From assembly GCF_051811025.1 (NCBI RefSeq), contig NZ_JBPWQE010000001.1:3658001-3722000 (forward strand): a DNA stretch of 64,000 nt, in the 5' to 3' direction. The stretch is from Tardiphaga sp051811025 (GTDB lineage Bacteria; Pseudomonadota; Alphaproteobacteria; Rhizobiales; Xanthobacteraceae). The notes below the pieces were generated by a model, which ran no database searches, was not told the origin of the DNA, and saw only the letters and a list, made by a program, of their open reading frames with translations. Position numbers and translations under genes: made by a program. Positions 34,866 through 44,498 of this stretch are shown here, in pieces. Position 1 is the stretch's first letter. Every line of letters starts with the position of its first letter.

Positions 34866-36284
34866 ATGGCCAAATCCTCGAAGACCTCCGCCTTCTCCGC
34901 CACCCGCACCGAAACCGACAGCTTCGGTCCGATCGAGGTCGCAGCGGATCGTTATTGGGGAGCGCAGACGGAACGATCGCGACAGAATTTCAAGATCGGT
35001 CACGATCGCATGCCGATGCCGATCATTCGCGCGCTCGGCATCGTCAAACTGGCAGCAGCCGAAACCAATCGCGAACTCAAACTTCTCGAGCCCAAGCTTG
35101 CAAAGGCCATTGTGAGCGCAGCACGCGAAGTCATCGACGGGAAGCTGGATGATCACTTCCCATTGGTCGTCTGGCAAACGGGCTCCGGCACGCAGACCAA
35201 CATGAATCTCAACGAGGTCATTGCCAATCGTGCGAATGAGCTTCTTGGCGGTGAACGCGGCACCAAGAAGCCAGTGCATCCCAATGACCATGTCAACATG
35301 AGTCAATCGTCCAACGATTCGTTTCCGACTGCGATGCACATTGCGGCAACGCAGGGTATTGTTGAGTACCTCATCCCCGCACTAAGCGAACTACATGCTG
35401 CGCTGCGCAAGAAGGAAAAAGCCTTCGCAAAGATCGTGAAGATCGGACGCACACATACACAAGACGCGACGCCGCTCACGCTCGGGCAGGAGTTTTCAGG
35501 CTATGCCGCACAGATCGAAAGCGGCATTAAACGTTTGCGAAGCGTCGTGAAGGATCTCTACCCGCTCGCCCAAGGCGGAACTGCAGTCGGGACGGGCCTC
35601 AACTCCAAGCCTCGTTTTGCGAAGTTGTTCGCGAAGCACGCAGCAACAATCACCAAGCTGCCTTTCATTACTGCGCCGAACAAATTCGAAGCACTCGCAT
35701 CGAACGACGCCTATGTGTTTGCACACGGAGCGATAAACTCCGTCGCAACAAGTCTATTTAAGATTGCAAACGATGTCCGACTGCTCGGATCCGGCCCGCG
35801 TTCCGGACTTGGCGAATTGATACTTCCGGAAAACGAGCCAGGCTCATCGATCATGCCTGGAAAGGTAAATCCGACACAATGTGAAGCAATGACAATGGTA
35901 TGCTGCCAGGTATTCGGCAACCACACGGCAATTACGGTGGCCGGCAGTCAGGGGCACTTCGAACTCAACGTCTACAAGCCGGTGATGGCCCATTGCATGA
36001 TGCAGTCCATCCAATTGATTGCAGACGTTGCGCGATCCTTCACAGAGCACTGCGTCAACGGAATTCGCGCCGATGAAAAACGAATTCATGAGTTGATGGA
36101 ACGATCACTGATGCTCGTGACTGCACTCGCACCGAAAATCGGTTACGATAACGCGGCGAAGGTTGCTAAGGTTGCTCATGCGAACGGAACGACATTGAAG
36201 GAGGAAGCGCTGCGGCTCGGTTTTGTTAGTGCAGCAGAGTTCGATCTCCTTGTTCAGCCGGTCAAAATGATACATCCTGGGTAA
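34866..36284 (+). CDS. fumC: Class II fumarate hydratase
   Basis: A 472-residue oxygen-stable fumarase interconverting fumarate and malate in the TCA cycle. Diagnostic motifs are SGTQTNMNLNEV, HPNDHVNMSQSSND, GRTHTQDATPLTLGQE and the superfamily signature GSSIMPGKVNPTQCEAM. The length is normal. The coding sequence becomes AT-richer along its second half, for example 29 G/C of 60 at 35701-35760, which is unlike the neighbouring sspB and asmA genes. No terminator was seen after it. Confidence 0.96.
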   Translation: MAKSSKTSAFSATRTETDSFGPIEVAADRYWGAQTERSRQNFKIGHDRMPMPIIRALGIVKLAAAETNRELKLLEPKLAKAIVSAAREVIDGKLDDHFPLVVWQTGSGTQTNMNLNEVIANRANELLGGERGTKKPVHPNDHVNMSQSSNDSFPTAMHIAATQGIVEYLIPALSELHAALRKKEKAFAKIVKIGRTHTQDATPLTLGQEFSGYAAQIESGIKRLRSVVKDLYPLAQGGTAVGTGLNSKPRFAKLFAKHAATITKLPFITAPNKFEALASNDAYVFAHGAINSVATSLFKIANDVRLLGSGPRSGLGELILPENEPGSSIMPGKVNPTQCEAMTMVCCQVFGNHTAITVAGSQGHFELNVYKPVMAHCMMQSIQLIADVARSFTEHCVNGIRADEKRIHELMERSLMLVTALAPKIGYDNAAKVAKVAHANGTTLKEEALRLGFVSAAEFDLLVQPVKMIHPG

Positions 36285-36579
36285 GCAAGAATATTTGCTC
36301 ACAGCTTGTTGAGAATAACTCCAGAAGGAAATAGTTATAATTCATATCTGCTAAATGGTTAGAATGGTCGCATATCAGACGCATTTTTCCTTGTGATACA
36401 GCAGAAGGTGATCTGGTTACGCTTCGTAGATGACTTCATTTTTCTGCGGAGCTTGTTTGGAACTACGGAGAATATTTTAGGATGGATACCGAAACCGCAT
36501 TCACCCTCGTCTCGTACAACTACTGGATGGTGAAGACGACGTTTCCCACCCCATCATTTTTTTAAAGACAGGAGCGATC
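36285..36579. other. AT-rich intergenic region
   Basis: About 295 bp between fumC and the DUF4169 gene with conspicuously low GC for this genome. No reading frame with a ribosome-binding site, no hairpin and no repeat was recognised. It probably holds the promoter of the DUF4169/RHH pair. Confidence 0.5.
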
Positions 36580-36768
36580 ATGGGTGACCTGATCAATCTC
36601 AATCGCTTCAAGAAGCGCACTGCACGAGAGGAATCGGCAAACCAGGCCGACATAAACCGTGCGCGCTTCGGACGAACTAAATCAGAACGAACATTGCAGG
36701 AGCAGCGCACAGTCCGTGCGAACCATATGCTGGATCAGCATCACATCGATGGCGAGGACGCATCATGA
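36580..36768 (+). CDS. DUF4169 small protein
   Basis: A 62-residue highly charged protein with the DUF4169 pattern: an N-terminal INLNRFKKRTAR, then NRARFGRTKSERTLQEQ and a helical tail. Its stop overlaps the start of the RHH gene by 4 nt. This gene pair is recurrent in alphaproteobacteria, but its function is unknown. The N-terminal NLNRFKKR resembles the ClpX-binding tail LDRFRKK of the SspB encoded nearby, which may be chance. Confidence 0.85.
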   Translation: MGDLINLNRFKKRTAREESANQADINRARFGRTKSERTLQEQRTVRANHMLDQHHIDGEDAS

Positions 36769-37022
36769 AATCGCCCGTAGTTAAGAGATCGATCGTTGTT
36801 GCGGGTCACAAGACCAGCGTGAGTCTCGAAGAGGCTTTCTGGAACGGCATGAAGGAGATTTCGAATCTTCGCGACATGACGCTTTCAGAGCTGGTTGGTG
36901 AGATCGACACAAATCGTCAGCAGGGCAATTTGTCATCCGCGATTCGGCTATTCGTGCTCGACTACTTCCGTACACGTGCCGTTCCGCAACAGCGTATGCC
37001 GGAGCACAATCTCTCGGCGTAA
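36765..37022 (+). CDS. Ribbon-helix-helix domain protein
   Basis: An 85-residue protein with an RHH_4-type domain: KRSIVVAGHKTSVSLEEAFW (beta strand and first helix), then GMKEISNLRDMTLSELVGEI. RHH proteins bind DNA as dimers through the paired strand. It is translationally coupled to the DUF4169 protein. The two may act together, perhaps as regulator and modulator, but no target is evident. The C-terminal ~20 residues are variable. Confidence 0.82.
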   Translation: MKSPVVKRSIVVAGHKTSVSLEEAFWNGMKEISNLRDMTLSELVGEIDTNRQQGNLSSAIRLFVLDYFRTRAVPQQRMPEHNLSA

Positions 37023-37082
37023 ACACCGCCGACCTTCAGAAAATCGCTTCGCTGTCGGTCGTATTTGTTTGCTGAGTCATCA

Positions 37083-40000
37083 TCAGAACGTCGGCCGTGC
37101 TGAATTCGCGACCGGCGGCGTAAGCACGAGTGGAGGCGCTGGCCTCGGTTTCGGCGTGCGCACAGCACCGGGTGCCGGACGAATTTCTATGGGTGCAGGC
37201 AGCGGCGCAACCTGCTGACTTGCAACAGGCGGTGTCGCAGGACGAGGCGTAGCAGCCTTCGGTGCAGGACGGCGCGGATCGCGACCGGGAAGAAGTACAT
37301 CGGAGGGCGCAGAGGCCGTCGGTGGATCGCTCGTGGGCGCCTGCGTGTCGACGGGCAGCGAGGCGGACGGCGGAGGAACGGCAACGGGCACGGCCGTCGG
37401 TGGCAACTCACCGCGTTCAAGCGAATCAAGCCGGCGCGTCTCGCGATCGATTGCGCGCACTGCGAGCCAGGATGATAACGCTGCCACGTCAAGCGTGCGA
37501 TCGAGCTTGTCCGGCGTTCCCACCGCGAAGATCTGAACTTCCGGTCGAACGCTCGACGTCCCCGCGTTCGTGCCGGTCAATGTCGCGCGCGTATCCACCT
37601 GGTCGGCAACGATATCGTAACCTCCGGACACGATCGCACGCCCTCCTTCGCCATCGAGCGTCGTCGCACCAACGCGCAGGCGGCTATCCTTGATACTGAA
37701 CGGGACCTGCACCGAAGTTACGGACAACGCACCGCCGGTGATCGCGGTATCGACGATCTGACGCAACTTGGCGTCATTCGTGGCCTGCCCAGAATCGCTG
37801 GCGCGAATGGCAATGTCGAACGCACGTGGGTCGAGGCCATTGATACGCGCCCCGTCGATCGTCAGCAATCCACTGCCGGACAATGCGCCTTCCAGAGCCG
37901 AGACACTGCGCCCCTGACTAGCCAGCGTCATCCGCAGCGATGTTTTGCCTGCGGGCATTGTCAGGGAACGATAGCGCAAATCAACGCCGTCGATCCCGGA
38001 GAATTGCACGCGGGCGCCAAGCGCATATCCGCTGATCGATGGCTTGAGATCGACATCAGCCGTGATTTCGCCGCCGCCGACGGCACCCTTGATCGTATCG
38101 ATCGTCAGGGCCTGGCCATCACTCTTCACAGTGCCGCTGACGGGACGCAATTCAATGCCGCCGGGCAATGTCCCGCGCAGCGCCTGAAAGGCCAACTGCC
38201 CGCGCCATCCCTGCAGCACGCCACGTCCGAGCGGATCCGTAACATCGCGTCCTCTCGTGCCTATAGCAAGACCGAAGGCCGGCCCGAGTTCAATCGCATC
38301 CATGCCGATCTGACCATCGACGGCTTTCTCGGCCCCAAGCGTCAGCGCAATACGGCCCCGCACGCGTGAACCGGCCAGCGTGCTGTCGATATCTTCCAAC
38401 GTAACTTTATCGCCGTTCAATGTGAGCCGCGATGACAGGCTGACATTCTGCGCGGCCGTATCCGACGGCTTGAGAGCGACCAGCGGCGCCAGATTGGCGC
38501 GGCGTATCGCAAGCGCAAGCGATGCTTTCGGTGATCCCGCCCAAGGTTCGGCACTGCCCTGAACATCGGCATCGACATCCGAGCCGGACAGTTTTGCCGT
38601 GACGCGCAGCGGCGCGCGCCATTGCCCTTTTGCCGATCCTTCGAAATTCACAATGGCGTCGCTTGCGGCGATCACGTTACTCAGACCCAGCAATGCGAGA
38701 AGTGGTCCACCCTGCCCGGCCAATTTGGACTCGAGTGCCACATCGCTGCGCGACAGTTCATTCAGGTCGACGCCGCGCATCGCCGCTATGGGAGGGGATG
38801 CGGTCAGAGTCGTCGTCCCCTTCACCTGCGGCGCATCGATATCGAACACGGCGCGCGCAGTCGTGCGATCGGCGCGTTGTTGATCCTTTGCCAGATCGAG
38901 CGACAGTTTGACGCGAACCGCGCCCGGCGCTGCAGCCATGGAGCTGAGTCTCGACGCAACAGACGGCGCCAGCGGCATAAGCATGTTGCTGATCTGACTC
39001 ATCGATGCGGACGTGGCGTTGAGTGTCAGTCCGCCCGTGGCCTCCATGCGATCGAACGAAGCGCGGCCGTCGAGCATCAGGCCGGTGGTTTCACCGACTT
39101 TGAAGCGATCGACCGAGATCATCTTTGGGGTGTAGGCCAGTTGCGCCACGAAGGGGCGCATCTCCTGCCCGGCTGACACAGCACGGCCGATATCGAGTGA
39201 CACCTGCCCTGCATCTGGCCACTCGGCTTGCGGCTCGCCAAGCGATCGGATCAAAGCCACCGCCGCGTCGAGATCGAGCCGGTCGGCCTTCAGGTCGGCA
39301 TCGAAGCGGGAGCCGCCAGCGGCTGACGGATACGAATATGCAGCACGACCTTCGACCGTACCGCCGTCGATCTCCGCCTTGAATGCCTCGATAGCCAAGC
39401 GATTGGGCACCGAAGTGATATTGCCGCGAATACGTAGCGGCTTCTGATTGCGCAAGCCAATGTCTGTTCGGCCCTTGAGCCACGCAGCGAGCGTATCCGG
39501 ATCGGACGACTCGACCGCGATAGCCCCCTTGAAGCCATCCGATGCACCTGGCTGTGCTGCGCCGCCACTCAACGTGACGCGGGTCGCGCCTGGCGCACGA
39601 AATTCGAGACGATCGACCGTCCATGTCGTTGCATCGCTGCGCAGGTCAGCGCCGATATTCTGCACGGGCTTTCCGCCCAGCATGATCTGCTCCACGCCAA
39701 TCTCGATCTGTGTCGCCAAGGGCGCCATCGGCATGCTCGACAACAGTCTGCGCAGCGCCGGCAATGGCGTCACCGCATCGTTGGTCGCATTATCTCTGGA
39801 AAGCAGGCGATCGGCATCGAGCTGCTTTGCCGATAGCACCGCATGAAGCAGCGGCGATGTGCCAAAGCGCATGTCGGCGAGACCAGCAAACCTGAACGCA
39901 GTGTCCTCCGCACCATAGCTGGCTTCGAGCGCTTCCATGTGCGCAGCCGCCGGATCTGCCTTGACCTTGGCGAAGACGCGCCACGGCGTCGGCAGTTGAT

Positions 40001-40754
40001 CGCCCGCGCCATTCGCCTTCAGGCCGGCCGGGTTTGCGAGAGTCAGTGCGCCATCGAAGCGTGGCGTCCGATTGTCGAAGTTGAGCACGCCATCGAGATC
40101 GACGGACAAGGGCCTCTCGCCGGGGTCGACAGTAAAACGAACGCGCGTGCCATTGCCGTCGCCGGTCGGCCCGGAGGACAAACGGAACGGATAGCGCGCG
40201 CCCAACAACAGGAAATTGCCGTCGCCGCGCATGGCGCCGGCCGCCAATGAGCGGACATCGCCGCTGAAGGCGATATCGTAGAGTTCGAGCGTGCTCTTGC
40301 TGGCAGCATCATGGAGTGCGGCGCGACCGGTGATGTTCAACCGGTCTATCGCCAGCGCGCCAAGATTGAACGGCCCGGTGGAAGCTGGAAGTTCGATACG
40401 CCCCTGCGCATTGAGGCCGAGATCGACCGCAGCGCCGCCGATGGTGAGTTCTGTCGCACGCCATTCGCCGCGCATCAACGCACTCAGGCTGAATTCCACA
40501 TTGAGACTGTCTGCACGGATCCTGCCGAGATCATTGGGGCTTCCCACCGTGATCGATTGCAGCCGCAGCGAGGGCGCCGGCAGCAACCGCGCCTCCAGCC
40601 CGCCACTCACGCGAACAGGCACGCCAACCACGCGCGAGGCTTCAGCCTCGAATTGCGGGCGGAACTGATTCCAGTCGATGAAATAGGGCCCGACCAGAGC
40701 AGCGACCAGCGCCAGGATGAATGCAATCGCCAGGCCGAGCAGTGTCGTCTGCAC
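37083..40754 (-). CDS. AsmA-family protein, large
   Basis: A 1223-residue envelope protein with one N-terminal membrane anchor (LLGLAIAFILALVAALVGPY) and a very long periplasmic part. The AsmA start motif reads FRPQFEAEASRVVGVPVRVSG, and AsmA_2-type repeats fill the C-terminal half, ending in a Pro/Ala-rich tail. AsmA-like (TamB, YhdP) proteins form long lipid-transfer bridges between the membranes. I chose the GTG at 40754 because GAGGGGAGATTCG directly precedes it; an ATG at 40811 would add 19 polar residues before the anchor. Confidence 0.85.
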   Translation of the reverse strand: MQTTLLGLAIAFILALVAALVGPYFIDWNQFRPQFEAEASRVVGVPVRVSGGLEARLLPAPSLRLQSITVGSPNDLGRIRADSLNVEFSLSALMRGEWRATELTIGGAAVDLGLNAQGRIELPASTGPFNLGALAIDRLNITGRAALHDAASKSTLELYDIAFSGDVRSLAAGAMRGDGNFLLLGARYPFRLSSGPTGDGNGTRVRFTVDPGERPLSVDLDGVLNFDNRTPRFDGALTLANPAGLKANGAGDQLPTPWRVFAKVKADPAAAHMEALEASYGAEDTAFRFAGLADMRFGTSPLLHAVLSAKQLDADRLLSRDNATNDAVTPLPALRRLLSSMPMAPLATQIEIGVEQIMLGGKPVQNIGADLRSDATTWTVDRLEFRAPGATRVTLSGGAAQPGASDGFKGAIAVESSDPDTLAAWLKGRTDIGLRNQKPLRIRGNITSVPNRLAIEAFKAEIDGGTVEGRAAYSYPSAAGGSRFDADLKADRLDLDAAVALIRSLGEPQAEWPDAGQVSLDIGRAVSAGQEMRPFVAQLAYTPKMISVDRFKVGETTGLMLDGRASFDRMEATGGLTLNATSASMSQISNMLMPLAPSVASRLSSMAAAPGAVRVKLSLDLAKDQQRADRTTARAVFDIDAPQVKGTTTLTASPPIAAMRGVDLNELSRSDVALESKLAGQGGPLLALLGLSNVIAASDAIVNFEGSAKGQWRAPLRVTAKLSGSDVDADVQGSAEPWAGSPKASLALAIRRANLAPLVALKPSDTAAQNVSLSSRLTLNGDKVTLEDIDSTLAGSRVRGRIALTLGAEKAVDGQIGMDAIELGPAFGLAIGTRGRDVTDPLGRGVLQGWRGQLAFQALRGTLPGGIELRPVSGTVKSDGQALTIDTIKGAVGGGEITADVDLKPSISGYALGARVQFSGIDGVDLRYRSLTMPAGKTSLRMTLASQGRSVSALEGALSGSGLLTIDGARINGLDPRAFDIAIRASDSGQATNDAKLRQIVDTAITGGALSVTSVQVPFSIKDSRLRVGATTLDGEGGRAIVSGGYDIVADQVDTRATLTGTNAGTSSVRPEVQIFAVGTPDKLDRTLDVAALSSWLAVRAIDRETRRLDSLERGELPPTAVPVAVPPPSASLPVDTQAPTSDPPTASAPSDVLLPGRDPRRPAPKAATPRPATPPVASQQVAPLPAPIEIRPAPGAVRTPKPRPAPPLVLTPPVANSARPTF

Positions 40755-40977
40755 CGAATCTCCCCTCGAACGTTCCAGCGGAATGTCCACTGCCTGCCAG
40801 GCAAAGCGCATTGCAGCACACTACCGGGCAATACGCCTGACAGACGTTGCACGGCCACGCTGAGATACGCGGGAACGCATCTACTTATAGAACCAACTGT
40901 GGCGAAGTCACAGCACGCAATGCGTGGCCGGATCAGCCATCCCATGCCGTCCGCTTGCGGCAAATCACCCGCTTCGA

Positions 40978-42294
40978 TCAGATCGAAGCACCCTGCTCCA
41001 GCGGTTTTACGGCGCCATGGGCGCGGTGCAAACGTCCGGCCACCGCCCTCACCTTGCCCGGCGAAGCCATCCAGACCGCAAAGGTCGCAAGGAAGCTGAC
41101 TGCGATTCCAAGGGCAAATGCGGGCGTATAGGTACCAAAGTGGTCGTGCAGGACACCCGTCACCAAGGGACCGGCGGCGCCGCCGGCCAGCGCGGCCAGC
41201 ATGAGCGTGCCGAAAATGCTGCCGAAATGCTCGCCCTGAAAAATCTCGGACACCACGGCGCCCATGATGGACGTCACGCCATAGCCCAGCAGGCCCTGCG
41301 AGATCACCATGACATAGACGAGCGCCAAACTCGGCACGGATTCCAGCGCAATCAGGGACGCAAAGCAGATTGCGAAACCGACACCGCTGACGGTCCAAAT
41401 CCATTCGCGGCCGATGCGATCGGACAGGTGGCCGAGAAATATCTGACCAGGCACACCGAACAGACTAACCATGCCCAGCGCCCATGCCGCAACGCCCGGC
41501 GTGAAACCGATATCGAGCAGATACTTGGTTTGATGGACCTGAACCGCGTACCAAGCATACAGCCCGCCGAACAGGCCAAGCGCCAGCCACCAGAACCGCG
41601 TCGTGCGCACGGCGCGCGCCAGCGTCCAGTCGATACTGGCCCAGACCGGATCAACCACGTTGGATATATGCTTCGCCGACGACGTCGGCGCCGGATCGCC
41701 ATCCGGCAAGAGCCCCATGTCCTGCGGGCGTTTGCGCAGCAGCAAATTGATCGGCACCAGCACGACCAGCACCACGAGCCCCACCGCCGTGCAGGCCGTG
41801 CGCCAACCGGTCTGCTCGATCATCAGCTGCACCCAAGGGAGCACCGTCACCGACCCGATGCCGACGCCGGCGAATGCAAGACCGACCGCGAGGCCGCGCT
41901 TGCGGCTGAACCAGTTCGGCAGAAACAGCGATTGTCCGGAATAGCCGAGACAAACGCTGCCTGCGCCGACCAGAACGCCGATGGTCATGTAGAGATGCCA
42001 TGGCTGCGTCGTCAGCGGCGCCAGCAACAGGCCGGCAGCCATCAGCACGGTACCAAGCTCCATGACGGCTCGCGGGCCGCCGCGATCCATCAACTTGCCC
42101 ATCAACGGGCTCATGATCGCGGAAATCAGGAAGCCGAATGAAAAGGCGCCGGCGGTGACGCCACGATCCCAGCCGAACTCCTGGAGAATTGGCGGGAAGA
42201 ACAGTGAGAACGATGTCCGCGCATTGACCCCGATGGCCATGGAAACGAACGTGACGGCAACGATGACCCAACCATAGAAAAACGGTAGCCGCAT
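40978..42294 (-). CDS. MFS transporter, monocarboxylate/OFA-like
   Basis: A 438-residue major facilitator with twelve hydrophobic segments. The loop 2-3 motif reads GKLMDRGGPR, and a further signature SLFLPNWFSRKRGLAVGLAF is typical of monocarboxylate and oxalate/formate (OFA-like) carriers. The mid-loop after segment six is short. It lies 195 nt downstream of a D-lactate dehydrogenase-like gene on the same strand, so uptake of a 2-hydroxy acid such as lactate or glycolate is a reasonable guess. An AT-rich palindrome lies 86 nt upstream of its start. Confidence 0.82.
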   Translation of the reverse strand: MRLPFFYGWVIVAVTFVSMAIGVNARTSFSLFFPPILQEFGWDRGVTAGAFSFGFLISAIMSPLMGKLMDRGGPRAVMELGTVLMAAGLLLAPLTTQPWHLYMTIGVLVGAGSVCLGYSGQSLFLPNWFSRKRGLAVGLAFAGVGIGSVTVLPWVQLMIEQTGWRTACTAVGLVVLVVLVPINLLLRKRPQDMGLLPDGDPAPTSSAKHISNVVDPVWASIDWTLARAVRTTRFWWLALGLFGGLYAWYAVQVHQTKYLLDIGFTPGVAAWALGMVSLFGVPGQIFLGHLSDRIGREWIWTVSGVGFAICFASLIALESVPSLALVYVMVISQGLLGYGVTSIMGAVVSEIFQGEHFGSIFGTLMLAALAGGAAGPLVTGVLHDHFGTYTPAFALGIAVSFLATFAVWMASPGKVRAVAGRLHRAHGAVKPLEQGASI

Positions 42295-42379
42295 CGGATG
42301 ATGCCTTTTTTATTGGACGCGTTCTGCGTCAAAGCTTTTCGATCGCATCTTCCGTAACCGAAAAACGCAATCCATGCTG

Positions 42380-42397
42380 GTATATAATTATATATAC
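42380..42397. promoter_or_regulatory. AT-rich palindrome upstream of the MFS gene
   Basis: Perfect 7-bp arms GTATATA and TATATAC with a 4-nt centre, 86 nt upstream of the MFS start at 42294. The surrounding 60 bp are unusually AT-rich for the window. It resembles operators of GntR or LacI-type dimers. No regulator gene is adjacent. Confidence 0.4.
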
Positions 42398-42488
42398 AAC
42401 TTTAAACTTTTTAAGAATAGTTAAGCATTATCGCTGCTGCCGAGTTTTCCCGTCCGCATTCGACCTGACCGGATGCGGCAAGCTGGTG

Positions 42489-43904
42489 TCACGCCTGCGG
42501 CAGGATTTTCCCCGGATTGAAGATATTGTCGGGATCGAGTGCCTTCTTGAGCGCCCGCATCGCGTCGAGCGCCTCATTGCCCAGTTCGGCCTGCATGTAT
42601 TTTTGCTTGCCCTGCCCGATGCCGTGCTCACCCGTGCAGGTGCCTCCCATCGCCTGCGCCCGTTGAGCGAGGCGATGCATGAAGTCCTCCGCCCGGGCAA
42701 CCTCGTTGGCATCGTTACGATCGCAGAGCATCGAGCAATGAAAGTTGCCGTCGCCGACATGACCGACGATCGGTGCCAACAGGCCGAGCCGCGCGAGATC
42801 CTCTTCCGTCTCTGTGACGCACTCGGCAAGTTTGGAAATCGGCACGCAGACATCGGTGGCCGCGACGTCCGAGCCCGGCCGCAGGCTCTTCACTGACCAA
42901 TAGGCATCGTGACGAGCCTGCCAGAGCTTGGTGCGATCTTCCGGCTTCGTGGTCCACGAGAAATCGCCACCGCCGCATTCCAGTGCGATCTCGTGGAAAT
43001 TTCGCGACTGCTCGGCGACTTCGGCCTCGCTGCCATGGAATTCCAGCAGCAGGAGCGGCGTTTCCGGCAGGGTCAGCTTGGAATAGGCATTACAGGCCCG
43101 CACCTGCGCCTCATTCAGCAGCTCGATCCGAGCAACGGGAATGCCGGTCTGAATCGCAAGAATCGTCGCCTGACAGGCGCCTGCTACCGTGGCGAACGAA
43201 CAAGATGCGGCAGCCATGGTTTCAGGAATGCCACGCAGCTTGATGGTCAGTTCGCTGATGATACCCAGCGTGCCCTCGGCGCCGACAAATAGATGCGTCA
43301 GGTCGTAGCCAGCCGAAGACTTCTTCGCGCGCGTGCCGGTCTTGATGATCTCACCATCGGCGCGGACGACCTTGAGCGCGAGCACATTGTCGCGCATCGT
43401 CCCATAACGCACCGCGTTGGTGCCCGAGGCGCGCGTCGACGCCATGCCGCCAAGCGACGCATCGGCGCCGGGATCGATCGGGAAGAACAGGCCCTGATCG
43501 CGCAGATTTTCGTTAAGCGCCTTGCGCGTGACACCAGGCTGGATCACGCAGTCGAGGTCTTCGCTGTGCACTTCGAGGATATTGTTCATGTCGCGCATGT
43601 CGATGCAGATGCCACCGGCTGGCGCATTGACCTGACCTTCAAGCGACGTGCCAGTGCCGAATGCGATCACCGGAACTTTGTTCGCTGCACAAATCCGGAC
43701 CACGTCCTGGATATCCGCTGTTTCCTGCGCGAACACGACGCCATCCGGCGGCTGGTTGGCAAGCCAGGTCGTGGTATGGCCATGCTGCTCGCGAACCGCC
43801 TGCGACGTCACCAGTCGATTGCCAAAACGCGCCGTCAGCGCTTCAAGCGCCGTGGCCAAGGCCTTCGGCTCCGGTCGTTTCAAATTGTTCGCAATGGTAG
43901 CCAC
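42489..43904 (-). CDS. FAD-linked D-lactate dehydrogenase / glycolate oxidase-like flavoprotein
   Basis: A 471-residue flavoprotein of the FAD_binding_4/FAD-oxidase_C family. The FAD domain shows IAFGTGTSLEGQVNAPAGG and the Asp/Pro-rich GLFFPIDPGADASLGGM. The C-terminal domain has HVGDGNFHCS and the final ALDPDNIFNPGKIL, as in GlcD, cytochrome-type Dld and D-2-hydroxyglutarate dehydrogenases. The GTG at 43904 is preceded by GGAGGGACTGCT, which decides the start over an in-frame upstream codon at 43937. The nearest guess for substrate is D-lactate, consistent with the putative carrier downstream. Confidence 0.88.
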   Translation of the reverse strand: MATIANNLKRPEPKALATALEALTARFGNRLVTSQAVREQHGHTTTWLANQPPDGVVFAQETADIQDVVRICAANKVPVIAFGTGTSLEGQVNAPAGGICIDMRDMNNILEVHSEDLDCVIQPGVTRKALNENLRDQGLFFPIDPGADASLGGMASTRASGTNAVRYGTMRDNVLALKVVRADGEIIKTGTRAKKSSAGYDLTHLFVGAEGTLGIISELTIKLRGIPETMAAASCSFATVAGACQATILAIQTGIPVARIELLNEAQVRACNAYSKLTLPETPLLLLEFHGSEAEVAEQSRNFHEIALECGGGDFSWTTKPEDRTKLWQARHDAYWSVKSLRPGSDVAATDVCVPISKLAECVTETEEDLARLGLLAPIVGHVGDGNFHCSMLCDRNDANEVARAEDFMHRLAQRAQAMGGTCTGEHGIGQGKQKYMQAELGNEALDAMRALKKALDPDNIFNPGKILPQA

Positions 43905-43985
43905 AGCAGTCCCTCCGACGCGGCGGGACCGTGGCAAAGGTTGTATAACGGGTCAAGAGACGTGAGAGCGGGACAGGAATTACCG

Positions 43986-44495
43986 ATGACTGAGCCAACC
44001 GACGATCTGCTGCAGCACCCCGTCCCTTTCCGGGCGCATGTCATGCAGATCGAACCGCAATGGATCGACTATAATGGCCATCTCAACATGGCCTATTACA
44101 ACGTGCTGTTCGACCGGGCGATCGACGATCTGTGGCTCAAGATCGGGATCGGTCCCGAATATATGAAGGCGCGCAACAACTCGACCTTCACCGCCGAATG
44201 CCATGTTCGCTATGTCAGGGAAATCCATCTCGGTGACCCCGCACAGGTGTCGATCCTGGTTGTCGCCGCGGACGACAAGCGCATTCACACATTCAAGGAA
44301 TTGCGCCACGCCACCGAGGGATGGCTGTCGGCGACCTCAGAGAACATGACGCTCCATATGGACATGACGGCCCGCAAGGTTGCGCCGTTTCCGCCTGACA
44401 TCAACGCCCGCGTGCAGGCGCTGGCCAATGCGCACCGATCCGTCGATCGCCCTGAGGGCATCGGCCGATCGATCGGGATGCCCTCGAAGAAGTAA
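43986..44495 (+). CDS. Hotdog-fold acyl-CoA thioesterase
   Basis: A 169-residue 4HBT-type thioesterase. The catalytic region reads WIDYNGHLNMAYYNVLFD, with Asp in the position of the 4HBT nucleophile and the family-typical NxxYxxxFD. A second conserved part is FTAECHVRYVREIHLGD. Some close families, such as the betainyl-CoA thioesterases of carnitine degradation, look similar, so a short polar acyl-CoA substrate is possible. It is divergent from the D-lactate dehydrogenase-like gene (81 nt apart) and converges with DUF1328, whose stop lies 3 nt away. Confidence 0.82.
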   Translation: MTEPTDDLLQHPVPFRAHVMQIEPQWIDYNGHLNMAYYNVLFDRAIDDLWLKIGIGPEYMKARNNSTFTAECHVRYVREIHLGDPAQVSILVVAADDKRIHTFKELRHATEGWLSATSENMTLHMDMTARKVAPFPPDINARVQALANAHRSVDRPEGIGRSIGMPSKK

Positions 44496-44498
44496 TCG

